Source: Dromiciops gliroides (taxonomy: Eukaryota; Chordata; Mammalia; Microbiotheria; Microbiotheriidae). From it: 64,000 nt of DNA. The position numbers and the translations under genes were made by a program. This document shows positions 19,822 to 31,800 of this stretch, piece after piece. Numbering within the stretch: position 1 is the stretch's first letter; every line of letters begins with the position of its first letter. The stretch covers positions 644,718,660-644,782,659 of the forward strand of contig NC_057863.1 in the NCBI RefSeq assembly GCF_019393635.1. The letters run 5' to 3'. The notes under the pieces were generated by a model that was given only the letters and a program-made list of their open reading frames with translations, made no database searches and was not told the origin of the DNA.

Positions 19822-22800
19822 GCAAGAAGGGGAAGGGCGGGCGGAGAGGAGGAAGCGGGGCCGGGGCGGAGAGAGATGGGGGGGCCCGGGAGGGACGGCG
19901 CGGGCAGGGCGCCAGGATCACTCGGAGGCTCCCGCTTCTCCCAGCATATGGAGCCGGAGCAGGAAGCGCGGCCCGGGGCTCGGGCCTCCTGCGCCCCTTA
20001 GGTCGGGGGTGCCATCCCCTGTCAGGGCATGGGGCACGTGGCGGGGTCCCCGCGCCCGGGTTGCTCTCGGAGTTGCGCTGCTGGTCCTCCCCGTGCCGGG
20101 GGTTTTTCTGGTTTGGCGTTCGGTTATCGCTTTGTGAACCTGTTGGACTTCAGGGCTGCCAGCCTCGGTGGTGGCACTTTTCTAGGTGTTAAAATTGTAC
20201 CCCGGGGCTTCTGATGTGCAAGTTCGAGCCTTTCGGGGATGCTTCGGGTAGCTCAGTTACAAAGCTGTGAGGTTGTTGGCGTGCTGTCTCTGACATACCC
20301 CCCTCCCACGTGTGTTTGTTTACCTTGGAAGAATTTTGCCGGTAGTGGACACTGAGTGGGTCAGTTTAGGGAGACATCGTTGCTTCCTGCTTCTCTTGTT
20401 TCTTCTGTTTTCGTGTCTAGTTTAGGCTGTTCTCTAACTCTAGATTGTCAGAGCCCAAAGGAACTTTCAGAGTCTGTGTACGTGTAGTAAAACAGACCAA
20501 AAGAGGGGGATTTACTCCGAGTTAGTCTGAAAATTAGTGGCAGAGATGTGAATGCGATGTTGTTAAGGTGCTTTTGTCTCTTAAATTAGGGGGGGGGGCG
20601 CAGATGGCTGCAGAACCTTTTTTTGTTCCATAGTCTCTGGGACTTGTCCCCCTAACACCCTCCTTCTGCTTTTTAGATGTTACTGGCAACACTGCAGAAC
20701 AGAATCAATTTTATGAGACCACAAATGTTCATCAGGAGAAGAAAACTGGTTATGAGAGTAAACCTCCAGAGCTGGAACTGGAGCAGCAGCTGACTTCCTA
20801 CCCAGGTGAGGATGATTTGAATGCCTGCGTGGACTGCTTAGTGGGCAGTTAACATAGGCTGCCAGGCGGCCCTAGTTTGGCATCTGGGTGCCCTGTTTTA
20901 GGGATGATTTTGATGAGCTGAAGAGTGTCCAAAAGGGTAGGGAGATAGCTGAGGACCATGCAGACCAGTCCAAGGTGCTGTCTGGAGAGGAAATCTAGGG
21001 GAACTTCAGCTTGCCATCTTGAAGTATCTCAGAGACCCTCGAGCAGAGGACTTGTTCTGCCTAGACCAAACTAGTTGCTGTGGGTCGGAAGACACAGGCA
21101 GATTTCAGCTTGGTATAGAGAAAAAAAAATTATTTAAATCCATCCCAAAACAGGGACCTGCCTCAGGAAACTCTGTGCAGCCCTTTGGGTGATTCAAAGC
21201 CATTAAACCCATCATTCCGGGCTGAGAATGAGGGAACAGAACCATCTCAGAAGAATCCAAATGAACAGCGGCCAAGCACATAGGGGCGAGGGCTTAAAAG
21301 ACCTTCATTAGCTTCTGGTCTGTGGGACTACAAGGGACTTATAGACACTTTATATGTTTTCTTCTTAGAAAAATAGGAGGCACTTGGTTGGGACAGCTAG
21401 GTGGCGCAGTAGATAGAACACTGATCCTGGAGTCAGGAGGACCTGAGTTCAAATGTCACCTCAGACACTTAACACTTACTAGCTGTGTGACCCTGGGCAA
21501 GTGACTTAACCCCTATTGCCTCAAACATAATCCAGTTCACTGCAAATCATGACATCACCTCCCAATGTCATGGTCATCTTTGAGAACAAGGACAAACAAT
21601 AAGAAGGAGGCCCTCAGTAAAGAGATCTCGAGTGATAAAAGCTATTCCTCAGAGGCAGGTGGCCTTTGTGGGAAGCCATGTGCCCAGTGGTTTGGACCTG
21701 AATTGCAGTGTCCAGTAGGAATCAAAAAGGCTGAAATTTCAGTACACTTAAGTATTTAGCTGGATCAAGCTCCAAACACCTGTGAGGTGCTGTTGTGCTT
21801 TGCATTGGGGGGCAGAGGAAACCATCCCTACTCACAGGGACACATAACACATACAGTGTAAATATAAAAGGAACAAATATAAATGTATGCGAGGTAATTT
21901 GGGAGGGAGGCACCTCACAATTGTGGGCATAAAGAAAGACTTCATAGGGGCAGCTAGGTAGCCCAGCGGATAGAGCACCAGCCCTGGAGTCAGGAGGACC
22001 TGAGTTCAAATCTGGATTCAGACACTTGGCACTTACTAGTCGTGTGACCCTGGGCAGGTCACTTAACCCCAATTCCCTCACCCCTACCCCCACCCCCCAG
22101 AAAAAGGCTTCATGAAGACAGTGGTAATTGAGCTTCATCTTAAAGGAGCTAGGTGGCTCAGAAAACCAGACCTGTCCAAATCTGGCCTCAAATACAAGCT
22201 GTGTGACCCTGGGCAAGTCACTTCACCCTGTTTGCCTTAATCCCCTAGAGAAGGAAATAGCCGAGTACTCCAGTATCTTTGCCAAGAAAACTCCGTACAC
22301 AGAGTCCCAAAGAGTCAGAAACAACTGAACAATATAACAGTCTTCAAGGAAGGCAGTGTGATTAGATTAGTGTGGGTATTTCATAAGTCCTTTCTAAAGA
22401 GCCACTCTTCACATGTGCTGGGTGAGTCTGACATGTTAATGAATCAGAAGGGAGCCGGAAGGTCCCTTAGAGATCATCAGAGCCGGCCTCTTCAGCCCCA
22501 GAGATGAGGAGGGGCTTGAGCCAGGCCCTTAGCCCAGGTGGGGGGCGGGGGGGGGGGGCGTGCCCATGCAGCAGTCCAGGGCTCTGTCTGCTTTCTCTTG
22601 AAAGTATCTTACGCCACTTAGCACACCCAGGTCCTCTTGAGTAGTAAATATACTACAGGCTGATCCTGTCAGTGTACCTTGCCTGGCTCTTGTCCTTTGG
22701 GCCACCAGCAGGTATGATTCTTCTGAGATGCTTCTGTTGGAGAATCCCCAGCCATGGGGTGTGACCCAGAGAATTGGTGTTAAGGAGATGATGGGCTGTG

Positions 22801-25800
22801 ATGACAGTTAGCAGCTTGGAACCCTTCAAAAGGCTGCACAATTTCCTAAACGTCTTCGATTCTGGCTCATCATCTATTGGCAACAACTCTCTAGTTTGAG
22901 GTTTGGTTTTGGTTAAAGAGAGTTCCCTAGGTTGGGGCTGCCAGACAAGTCTTCTAGGCCAGAGGTATCAGACTGGAGGCCCTCAATACTCCTGAATGTG
23001 GCCTGAACCACAGTAAAATGGAAATGGAAAATATTTAACATTAATCAAAAGTACTATAAAAACAGGACAGCTGGGCGTCACAGTGGAGAGAATGTTGCAT
23101 CTGGGGTCAGGAACTCATTTTCCTGGGTTCAAATCCAGCCTCAGACACTAAATAGCTGTGTGACCCTGGGCAAGTCACTTAACCTTGTTTGCCTCTATTT
23201 CCTCATCTGTAAAACGAGCTGGAGAAGGAAATGGCAAACCACTCCAGGATCTTTACCAAGAAAACCACAAATGGGGTCACAAAGAGACATGATTGAAAAC
23301 GATTTAACAACAATCAAAAATAGATAATATTAATATGTAGTTTTATAAGTCAGTAGGTGGCTCACAGATCTGAGTTGGACACCCTGCTCTAGGCAGCATG
23401 GTCTTAGGCTAATAACACATGTGTTTTTGTTTCTGCTGGATTTTCATTTTTGTGCAATGTATTTAGTTTACCCTGCTGTCAAAAGGTTATCTTTTTTTTA
23501 AAAAAGGCTATCTTTCCTGCTGATTTGGGAAGGGAATCAGAGAGTGTCACTTTGACCTCTTTGAAGCAATTCCTAGCCCCAAAAATGTTTCTTGGACCAC
23601 AGATATAAAGAGATTCTTTGTTAGAGCCCAAGTGAGTATGGAAATGCTGGCTTCAACCGGGATGCCCAGCAGCAGATCACGGGTGTAACTTGTTCCCTCT
23701 TTTAGAATTATTTCTCCATCTGTCTTCAGGGGTCCTTTACCTGTTTTTTCTTTGGCAGTCATTATGCCCCTTCACAGAATAATGTTTTAAATGCATAAAG
23801 TAAAGGACACAGGATCACAAAGACAAGCAGCTATGTTGGAGCCATTATCAAACATGGGGTTTTGGGGGGGGGGGGTTTGGCAGGGCAGTGAGGGTTAAGT
23901 GACTTGCCCAGGGTCACACAGCTAGTTAAGTGGCAACTGTCTGAGGCTGGATTTGTACTCAGGTCCTCCTGAATCCAAGGCCAGTGCTTTATCCACTGGA
24001 CCACCTAGCTGCCCCCCAAACATGTTTTTCTGGGTTTTTTTGTGTTTGTTTTTTGTTTTTTTAGTGAGGCAATTGGGGTTAAGTGACTTGCCCAGGGTCA
24101 CACAGCTAGTGTTAAGTGTCTGAGGCCGGATTTGAACTCAGGTCCTCCTGAATCCAGGGCCGGTGCTCTATCCACTGTGCCACCTAGCTGCCCAAACATG
24201 TTTTTAAAAACATGTTCATGGGCCCCAGGTTTAGAATCCCAGGTCTCAGGAAATGATGACTAAAGTTTTTGTCTGTCTTGACCCTCCTTGCTTGTCCTTA
24301 CAGTTGAGGTAAAGCCTGGGATAAAGAAGGAAGACTCTTTTGCTGGTTTCCCCCCTTCCAATCCCTCACAGCCCCACCTCTCAAATAGACATCATTACCA
24401 GAGTCGGAAAAGGCCTTTTGAAGATAACCGGGGACGTGGTTACTATGAACATCGAGAGGATAAAAGGTAGGCTGGGGTGTGGGAAGGAGGCTGTTCCCTT
24501 TGAGTGCCCCCCGCCCAAGTCTAGAAGGTTCCACTTACATCCCCTTGTTGCGTCCGGTGCTGTAGGGTGGGACAACGTACATAAAAACACAAGCCCACTC
24601 AGGTAAGAGCCTCACCTTGGATGCAGAATGGACACCCCCCCCCCCCCGGTCTCTTTGCTTCCTCTAGTTTCAGGTTGCTTTGCTTGTGTCACCCTCTTCC
24701 CCAGAACCTTAAATGACTCCCCAATAGCTATGGGCTAAAACCCATGGTGGGGCGGGGGTGTCTGGTTACCCTCCTCTGCCACTGCTCCACTGGTAAGTCT
24801 TCCCAGCACCTTAGCCATGGGGCTTCTGTCAGTAGCAAATCAGTGATCTCACTGTCTTCTAAATATGCCTTGGACATTTAACCCCCCAGGCCTTCTGCTT
24901 CCCCTCTTGTTACTGCCCCATTACAGGCCTAGCTCAAGTCTAAGTTCTTCTCTCAGCTGAAAATGTCCAAGCCCATCTTTACCTTCAGTTGAAGGCTGGG
25001 CTGTCCCTCTGGTGCTCATTGTTCATCATCTGTTCTTTCACGTGGTCTGGGTGGTCACCGAGGGCAGGAGTGGGCAGCCCCTGTAGGCACCACATGTAGC
25101 TCTCCTACAGTGCCAGGTTGTAATGCTGGCACCCCAAAGGGAGTGTAGAAGCCTTGTGTGGGAATAGGAGGTCACCCAAAGGTTACCCAGAGCAAGCAAG
25201 GACTTGGATTAGGTAGGATTGGCATCAGTGGCACAAGACCCAGGGTGCAGGCAGAAGCTTGTCGGAGGAAAGGCTGACAGCTACCACACATCCCCCTTGG
25301 CAGAGAGAGTCCAGGCATTTGGTCCCTGCTGTTTCTTTGTGAAAGTGCAAAATGTGTGGGGTTTTGAGACTAAATCATATGGAATCCTGATTATAGCTGC
25401 TCGTTTGTGTATCCTTTGGGCCAAATCTCTGATGCTTGGGGTTGTGGCCTCTGTTGGCTAAGAGCCCGGCCCTCAGCTTCTCTTCTTTCTCCATTTCTAC
25501 TGGCCACCATGGAGACCTCCAGCAGAGGAACCACAGGGGCTACTCCCAGAGACCAGGCCAGTTGTCCAGCAGAGGTAGTGGTGATGGGACTATGCCACAG
25601 GGAGAATAGGTCACTTGTGCCAGTTAACAGACCTCACAAGAGGCTTTCCTAAGTGTCTTCCTTTCCCTGCTGGCGTTCACCAGCTAGCTGTTCTCTCTGG
25701 CGGTCTCTCTCTGTCATAGGGGCCGGTCACCTCAGCCACCTGCTGAAGAGGATGAGGAAGAGTTTGATGACACCCTCGTCGCCATCGACACCTGTGAGTT

Positions 25801-28800
25801 CTGGTGAATAGCATTTCCTTCCCCCTCAGTGGGGTCCCTGTCATGCCCAGCACTGCCTAGTCTTAACTACTTCCTGTCCTCCGAGCCTCAGACAAATCCT
25901 AGGACATCCTCAAATTTGGTTCCATCCACCAAGAAAGATTAATTTCCTTACCAGGGGTGGGGGATCCTCATGTCTCACACTTGTAGCCACATTTGGGGGC
26001 TGGACCTTGTTGGATGGGTGTGATTTCTGCAAGGGGGGGGTGGCATTCTTAGGTAGGAAAACAGCAAGAAAACATGTTCTAGTGGGGTTCTACAGAGTCT
26101 TTGTGGGGGTGAAGAGTCTTAGCGTGATTGGTGAGAGCCTGGTACCACAGTTGGTTTGGCTCATGGCAGGCACTTGGTTTGTTCAGCTGAGTTGGTGCAT
26201 ACTGTCGCCCATCTCTGCCCCTTAGCCTGGGCCCTTATGACCAGCAGGGAGAGAATTTGAGCCCTCATTGGCAGGCTGGATGGAGTTCCCCCTGGCCAGA
26301 GGTTCCCAGCAGGCCGCCCTGGCCGGCCGTGTTCCTCCTGAAATCCACGCCATCGCGGTGCTCAGAGGCCTCTTGGTGTTGGCCGTTGACTCCTTGTTCA
26401 GTGTTCTGGAGAGAAGGGCCTTTGTGGAATGCCCCCTGTGCGCACTGCTGGGAATGCTGGGGGGAGGCGGGAGGCATGGCACAGCTTACCGGAGGGAGAT
26501 AGCGCAAGACACACCCCAGTTGTAGCTTCACTTGGTGAGTGTGACTTCTTGTCATGGGTCACCCTGGCCACCAGCCCCAAGCTCCCTTTACACTGTAGCC
26601 TCAGGGGCAGACCACAAGAGACACGCACTCATTCAATGGCAAGCTGGGCCTGGAAGGGGGTGGGCGGATCTCAGCCTCGGGACCAGCCCAAATAACGTGG
26701 CCTGGCATGACTCGGGAGCAGCACTCACTAGGGGAAGAAGTGGGTCCTAACTCACATTTCTGTAGCTATCACTTTACACCTTGACAAAGTAATCCTGTCA
26801 CAGCCCTATCAGACTGCGTCACAGATAGAGAAACTGAGGCTCCCAGAAGGAGAGGGGAGCATCCTGGCCGTGGACGCTGGGCTTCAACCCTCAGGTCCTT
26901 GCCACTGAGCCACCCTCGCTCCTTGTGTGGAGACAGAACAGAGCTTGGTAGCCCAGGGAATAATAGAGCGCCTGACTGGAGTCAGGAAGACCTGAGTTCA
27001 GATCTTGCTGCAGATCCATAGGAGCTGGGTCACCTTGGGCAAGTTACTTCTCATCTGTAAAGTATAGTTAATACTAGTATCCACCTCCCAGCATTGTTAA
27101 AAAGATTAAATGAGAAAAACATGTATAGAGCATTGAAGCCTTAAAGGCCCGTGGTTAGACGGGGTATATCCGTGTGCCTTGGCCAGTCCTTGCTCCCTGA
27201 GCAGTAGAGGGAGGTAGACAGGCCTCTCCATGTATGCCCAGGCTGACATCATGTTGCAATCAGAGGCTCTATTAACACCACTGAGCCAGTTGTCCCTCAA
27301 AAATAACATCCCTGTGAAACTGAACTGGACAGTATCCCCTCACTCATCATCATTTAGGCCTTCCGTGCCATGTGCCTCTGGTCAGAAATGTGAGGAGACC
27401 CCAGGCCATGGGACTGATCACATGATAGCCATTGTGCTTTGGGGGCCCCGATCATGTGAAAGCAGAGGCACTTCATCCTTACTATGATGATGATTACTTG
27501 CCACGTTCTGAGCCTTGTGCAAAGTTCCAGGGGTACATAGAGAGGCATGTCCTGTCCTGTCCCGTCCCCTTCCAGTCAAACAGTCGGGGTTAAGTGACTT
27601 GCCCAGGGTCACACAGCTAGTGAGTGTCTGAGGTTGGATTTGAACTCAGGTCCTCCTGATGCCAGAGCCAGTACACTATCCACTGCACCACCTTGCTGCC
27701 CCTCAAAGGGAGTGTAAAAAAAGAAAACTTGGTCCCTGCCCTCAAGAAATTCTGAGCCTAATGAGTAAAGACAGGCACTAAATGACTGTGTGTGCCAGAT
27801 ACAGTGTACATGGAAGGGAGCTTCAGAGGGAAGGTGCTGGCAGGGGGAGACCGGGGAAGGACGTAGAGAAGGAAGCCGGGGAAGGACAGCCAGGGCAAAG
27901 AGAGAGAGGAGGAAGACTGAGTGGCTTGTGTGAAGGGGTAGGGGGTGCAAAGCCTGGAAGGCCAGACAGCAGGATGGGGAGGGATGCTGTCAGAGCTTTG
28001 ACTAAATGGAGGATGGATTCAAGGGAGACCAGGCAGGAATTGTGCACCATCTAGGCAAGAGGTGATGGGGTCTGCCCCAGGGTGGGAGCCAGGAGAGGGA
28101 GGGAAGTCAACCTGTATGAAGGGAGATGGTAACAAGGCTTAGCCACACATTGGAGCTCGGGGGTCTGGAAATGAGACGTGGCTGATGGGAGGCGAGGTCA
28201 GGAGACCTGCTTAGAGATGGGACTGCATGTCATTGTGATACACAGGAGTGTTTCGCTTCCCCTTTCCTTATGTTGGGTCACCTATTCCTTTTTCCAGATA
28301 ATTGTGACCTTCACTTCAAAGTAGCCCGGGACCGAAGTAGTGGCTACCCACTCACCATTGAGGGATTTGCATATCTGTGGTCTGGCGCCAGAGCCAGCTA
28401 TGGGGTCAGGCGGGGCCGAGTGTGCTTTGAGATGAAGGTAAACCTTGGCGGTGGCCACCACCATGTGTGATTGATAGGCAAGGGATGAGAAGACTGGAAG
28501 AAGAGTTGGGTCAGTCTGGCCCAGGCACGCACTTACCCCTGATGATGCTTGGTTAGGTGTTCCAGTGACAGGCGGAATTACTTGGTTTCTGACATTTGGA
28601 CAGACGACGGGGGGAGTAGGACCCCATGGTATTAGATAGGAAGCCTCCTGAGAGGGCCTCTTTTTGTTAAAGAGAGATGCTTGTTGTAGAATTTGCCCTG
28701 TGTGTGCACAAAAGGTTCAGACATTTCTTTGCAATGAAACTGGGAAATGAGAAAGGCCACTTGGAGGAAATGTGATGTACAGACATCTCGAGCTGGGAGG

Positions 28801-31800
28801 AAAGGGTGTCAGCAGGCATGGAATCCTGCCCTGCTGTGAAGGAAGCAGGAAGATAACAGAGCCCAAGACTAGAAACCAGACCTTTAGTCTAGTCGGTTTC
28901 CACTGTTTCCTACCTGTGTGATCTTGGGCAAGTCACTTAAATCTGACCAGACCTCAGTTTCCTCATCTGTAAAATGAAGGAATTGGTCCAGACAACATCT
29001 AAGGTTCCTCATAGATCTAAACCCTATGATTTTTGTGGCCCCTGATTGGAGACCTCCAGTGCGAGTGGTAACCTCCTCTCTGGCTGGATGTATGAAGTTT
29101 CTGCTTCATTTGCCTCCAGTGACTATCCGCTCTCTGGTCCTCATTCTGCCCTCTTAGACAACGTGCCCGGTTATTTCCTAACAGAACAGAGACAAGTGCG
29201 GTGAAGGACTGTCCTCCAGGCCTCACCAGGCCTCTGGAGCCGCTCTTGCTCCTGATGTGGTCATGCCACCTCCTGGTGTTGAAGGCAGCTTTGGCTCTCA
29301 GAGGAAGGAGAAGGAAGCTCTTCTTTGACACTTTCCTTTGCTGCTCAAGACCCCATTTCACCAAAGCTTGTCTCAGAATGTGGGCCTATCAAGGCTCCCA
29401 GTGCCCCTGTGTGATGTGGGACCCGCCGGGCTTTTTTATAGCCTCCCAGCGGTGCACTGCCCACAAAGGAGACGGAGGTCAGAGGAGCAGTGCACTCTGA
29501 GTGCAAGTAAAACAAGGACGGGGCATCTTGCGGTCGCAGAGGTTTTGGGGGGGGGGGAAGTGTTTTAGCCAAATACTCATGTGGCCTTTCTGTGTTTTGA
29601 AACCCTGTTCTTGTATTTATTATTCTGTGGTGCTTGACACCCAAGAGAAAGGAAGTCTTGATAGGGTAGGCCGTTGAGGGTGAGGTGGACTGTGTGCCGG
29701 GCAGACGTCATTTGGAGTGTTGTCTCTGGCTCCTAGCCCATGATGGCCACAGGCCCGGGGACCATGTCAGACAAGGAGTGGCTGGAGCCTCTTGGGATGT
29801 GCAGCTCAAGGAAGGGAGTAGAGAACTGTTCCCAGGTAGTATTGGGAAGGCCAGCCCTCCAGTGGGAGAGGGCCCAGATTTCTTCTTCCTGGACCAGAGG
29901 GCAGAACCAGGAGCCATGGCTCCAAAGTAGAAGGTGCCTGTGAGCAGAGGAAGGCCTCTTCATCCTTGGAGGTCTTCCCAGGCGTTAGACACAGGTTGTC
30001 AGACCCAGGCTGGCTAAATGACCCTGTGAGATTCCTTCCTGCTCTCTAACGTTTGGTAGCTGCATGCCTTTCATCCTTCAGCATTTGGCTCTGTCAAGAA
30101 CTATGTGACTTGGTGATATCCCATTTTGCAGTTGGGGCCAAAGACCCAAAGTGCGTGAATCCAAGTCTTCTCACTCTCTATCTAGAGTCCTTTTCCTAAG
30201 GAAAGCAGCTTCCTGGGCCCGGGGCTAACCATGGGTGTCTGTGGAGAAGGAGGTGGTCCCTCCCTCAGCACCCCATCAGCCCCACCCTCGCCTGCGAGTG
30301 GAGCCCGGATGCTGGCAGCAGTGGCCTCCTGAAAGCTCTCCTCACCTCTGTCTTCGTGACTCCCCCTTAATTATGATGGTGTGGTGTGTGCTCCTTGCAT
30401 CTCCGAGCTGCACCACAGGTGTTATCCCCATTTTACACGTGAGAGAAACTGAGGCCCAAAGCACAGGCACTCGCCCCTGTTTACACACCTGTTAAGTGAC
30501 AGCTGGCTCTAATGAGAGGCACCTAGAATTGGCCTCACCACAATTGGTTCTCCCTGACAAATGAGCAGTTGTGGGAGTTGTAGCCCGTAGGTTTTTTTTT
30601 TTCACCCAGGGCCCCATGCATTCTCCTTTCTCAGATCAATGAAGAAATCTCTGTGAAGCACCTCCCTTCCACAGAGCCTGATCCCCATGTGGTGCGAATC
30701 GGCTGGTCATTGGATTCTTGCAGCACACAGCTGGGTGAGGATGTGGTCTTCTCTCCTCGGGGCATCCTGAGTGGGGGCCACCTGCGTAGCCAAGTTTGGC
30801 TGGAACAGGGCTGCTGCCCCTCCCCCTCCAGGGTGTTGTTGGGGTGTATCAGGGAGGGTTCCCTTAAACAGTTGAGGGTCTAGGATTGAGCCCAGAAAAT
30901 CTGGGTTCCCCTCCTCTTTGGGTCTTACTGTCCTCTTTCAGGCACAGTTTGTAACATACTGTTTTCCTCTGTCACAGGGTTGTTTTAGAAAATTTTGTAA
31001 ATTGTAGATCCCTAACCAGAGTTCTAGGACTGGGAGGTGGGAGTAGATATTCCTTAGTACCCTTTCCCCATTGGCTAAATGATCAAAGGATGTGGCTAGG
31101 TAGTTTACAGAGAAAGAAATACAAGTTGTCAGTAGCCATATGAAAAAATGTCCCAAATCACTACTAATTGGAGAAATGCAAAGTAAGCCAATGCTGAGGT
31201 ACTACCTCACACCCATCAGATGGGCTAAGATGACCAAAAAAGAAATCAACAGATGCTGGTACAGCTCTGGATGAGTTGTCAGCTGGTCCGCTCATTCTGG
31301 AAACCCATTTGGAACTATGCTCCAAAAGCTACAAAGTTGCACATAGACCTTTTGTCCCAGCAGTATTAATACTACATCTAAGGGCAGCTGGGGGCACAGT
31401 GGATAGAGCACCGGCCCTGGAGTCAGGAGAACCCAAGTTCAAATCTGGCCTCAGACACTTAACACTTGCTAGCTCTGTGACCCTGGGCAAGTCACTTAAC
31501 CCCAATTGCCTCACCAAAAAAAACAAACAACAAAAAAACATGTCTACGGTTTAGTTTATCACTACTACTACCTCATCTTTATTTTTCAATTAGCAAAAAC
31601 CTGCCTCTCTCACCTCCTCTCTCTTCCCATTGAAAAAGAAAAGCAAAATCCTTGTAACAAATATGTGTAATCAAAATAAATTCCCACAGTGACCAGGTAT
31701 CAGGCTGCCCTCTGGATCTACCCCATCTCCGTTGAGAAGAGACTAGTGTGTTTCACCCTTACTGCGGGAATCATAGTTGGTCATTTCCATGACCAGATTC

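Larger units (their letters stand above)
23750..24240. mobile_element. Dispersed element split by two SINEs
   Basis: CAGAATAATGTTTTAAATGCATAAAGTAAAGGA (23776-23810) and, after the SINEs, ACATGTTCATGGGCCCCAGGTTTAGAATCCC (24206-24240) belong to one dispersed family; a related piece lies at 37340-37460 in the other orientation. Possibly a DNA transposon; family not named with confidence. Confidence 0.45.

Noticed and set aside
19044-20192. A single 382-codon ORF as the HNRNPUL1 product
   Set aside because: It runs past the likely donors into GC-rich noise; the protein continues in exon 2 at 20677. Only 19410-19821 (or to 20001) is accepted.
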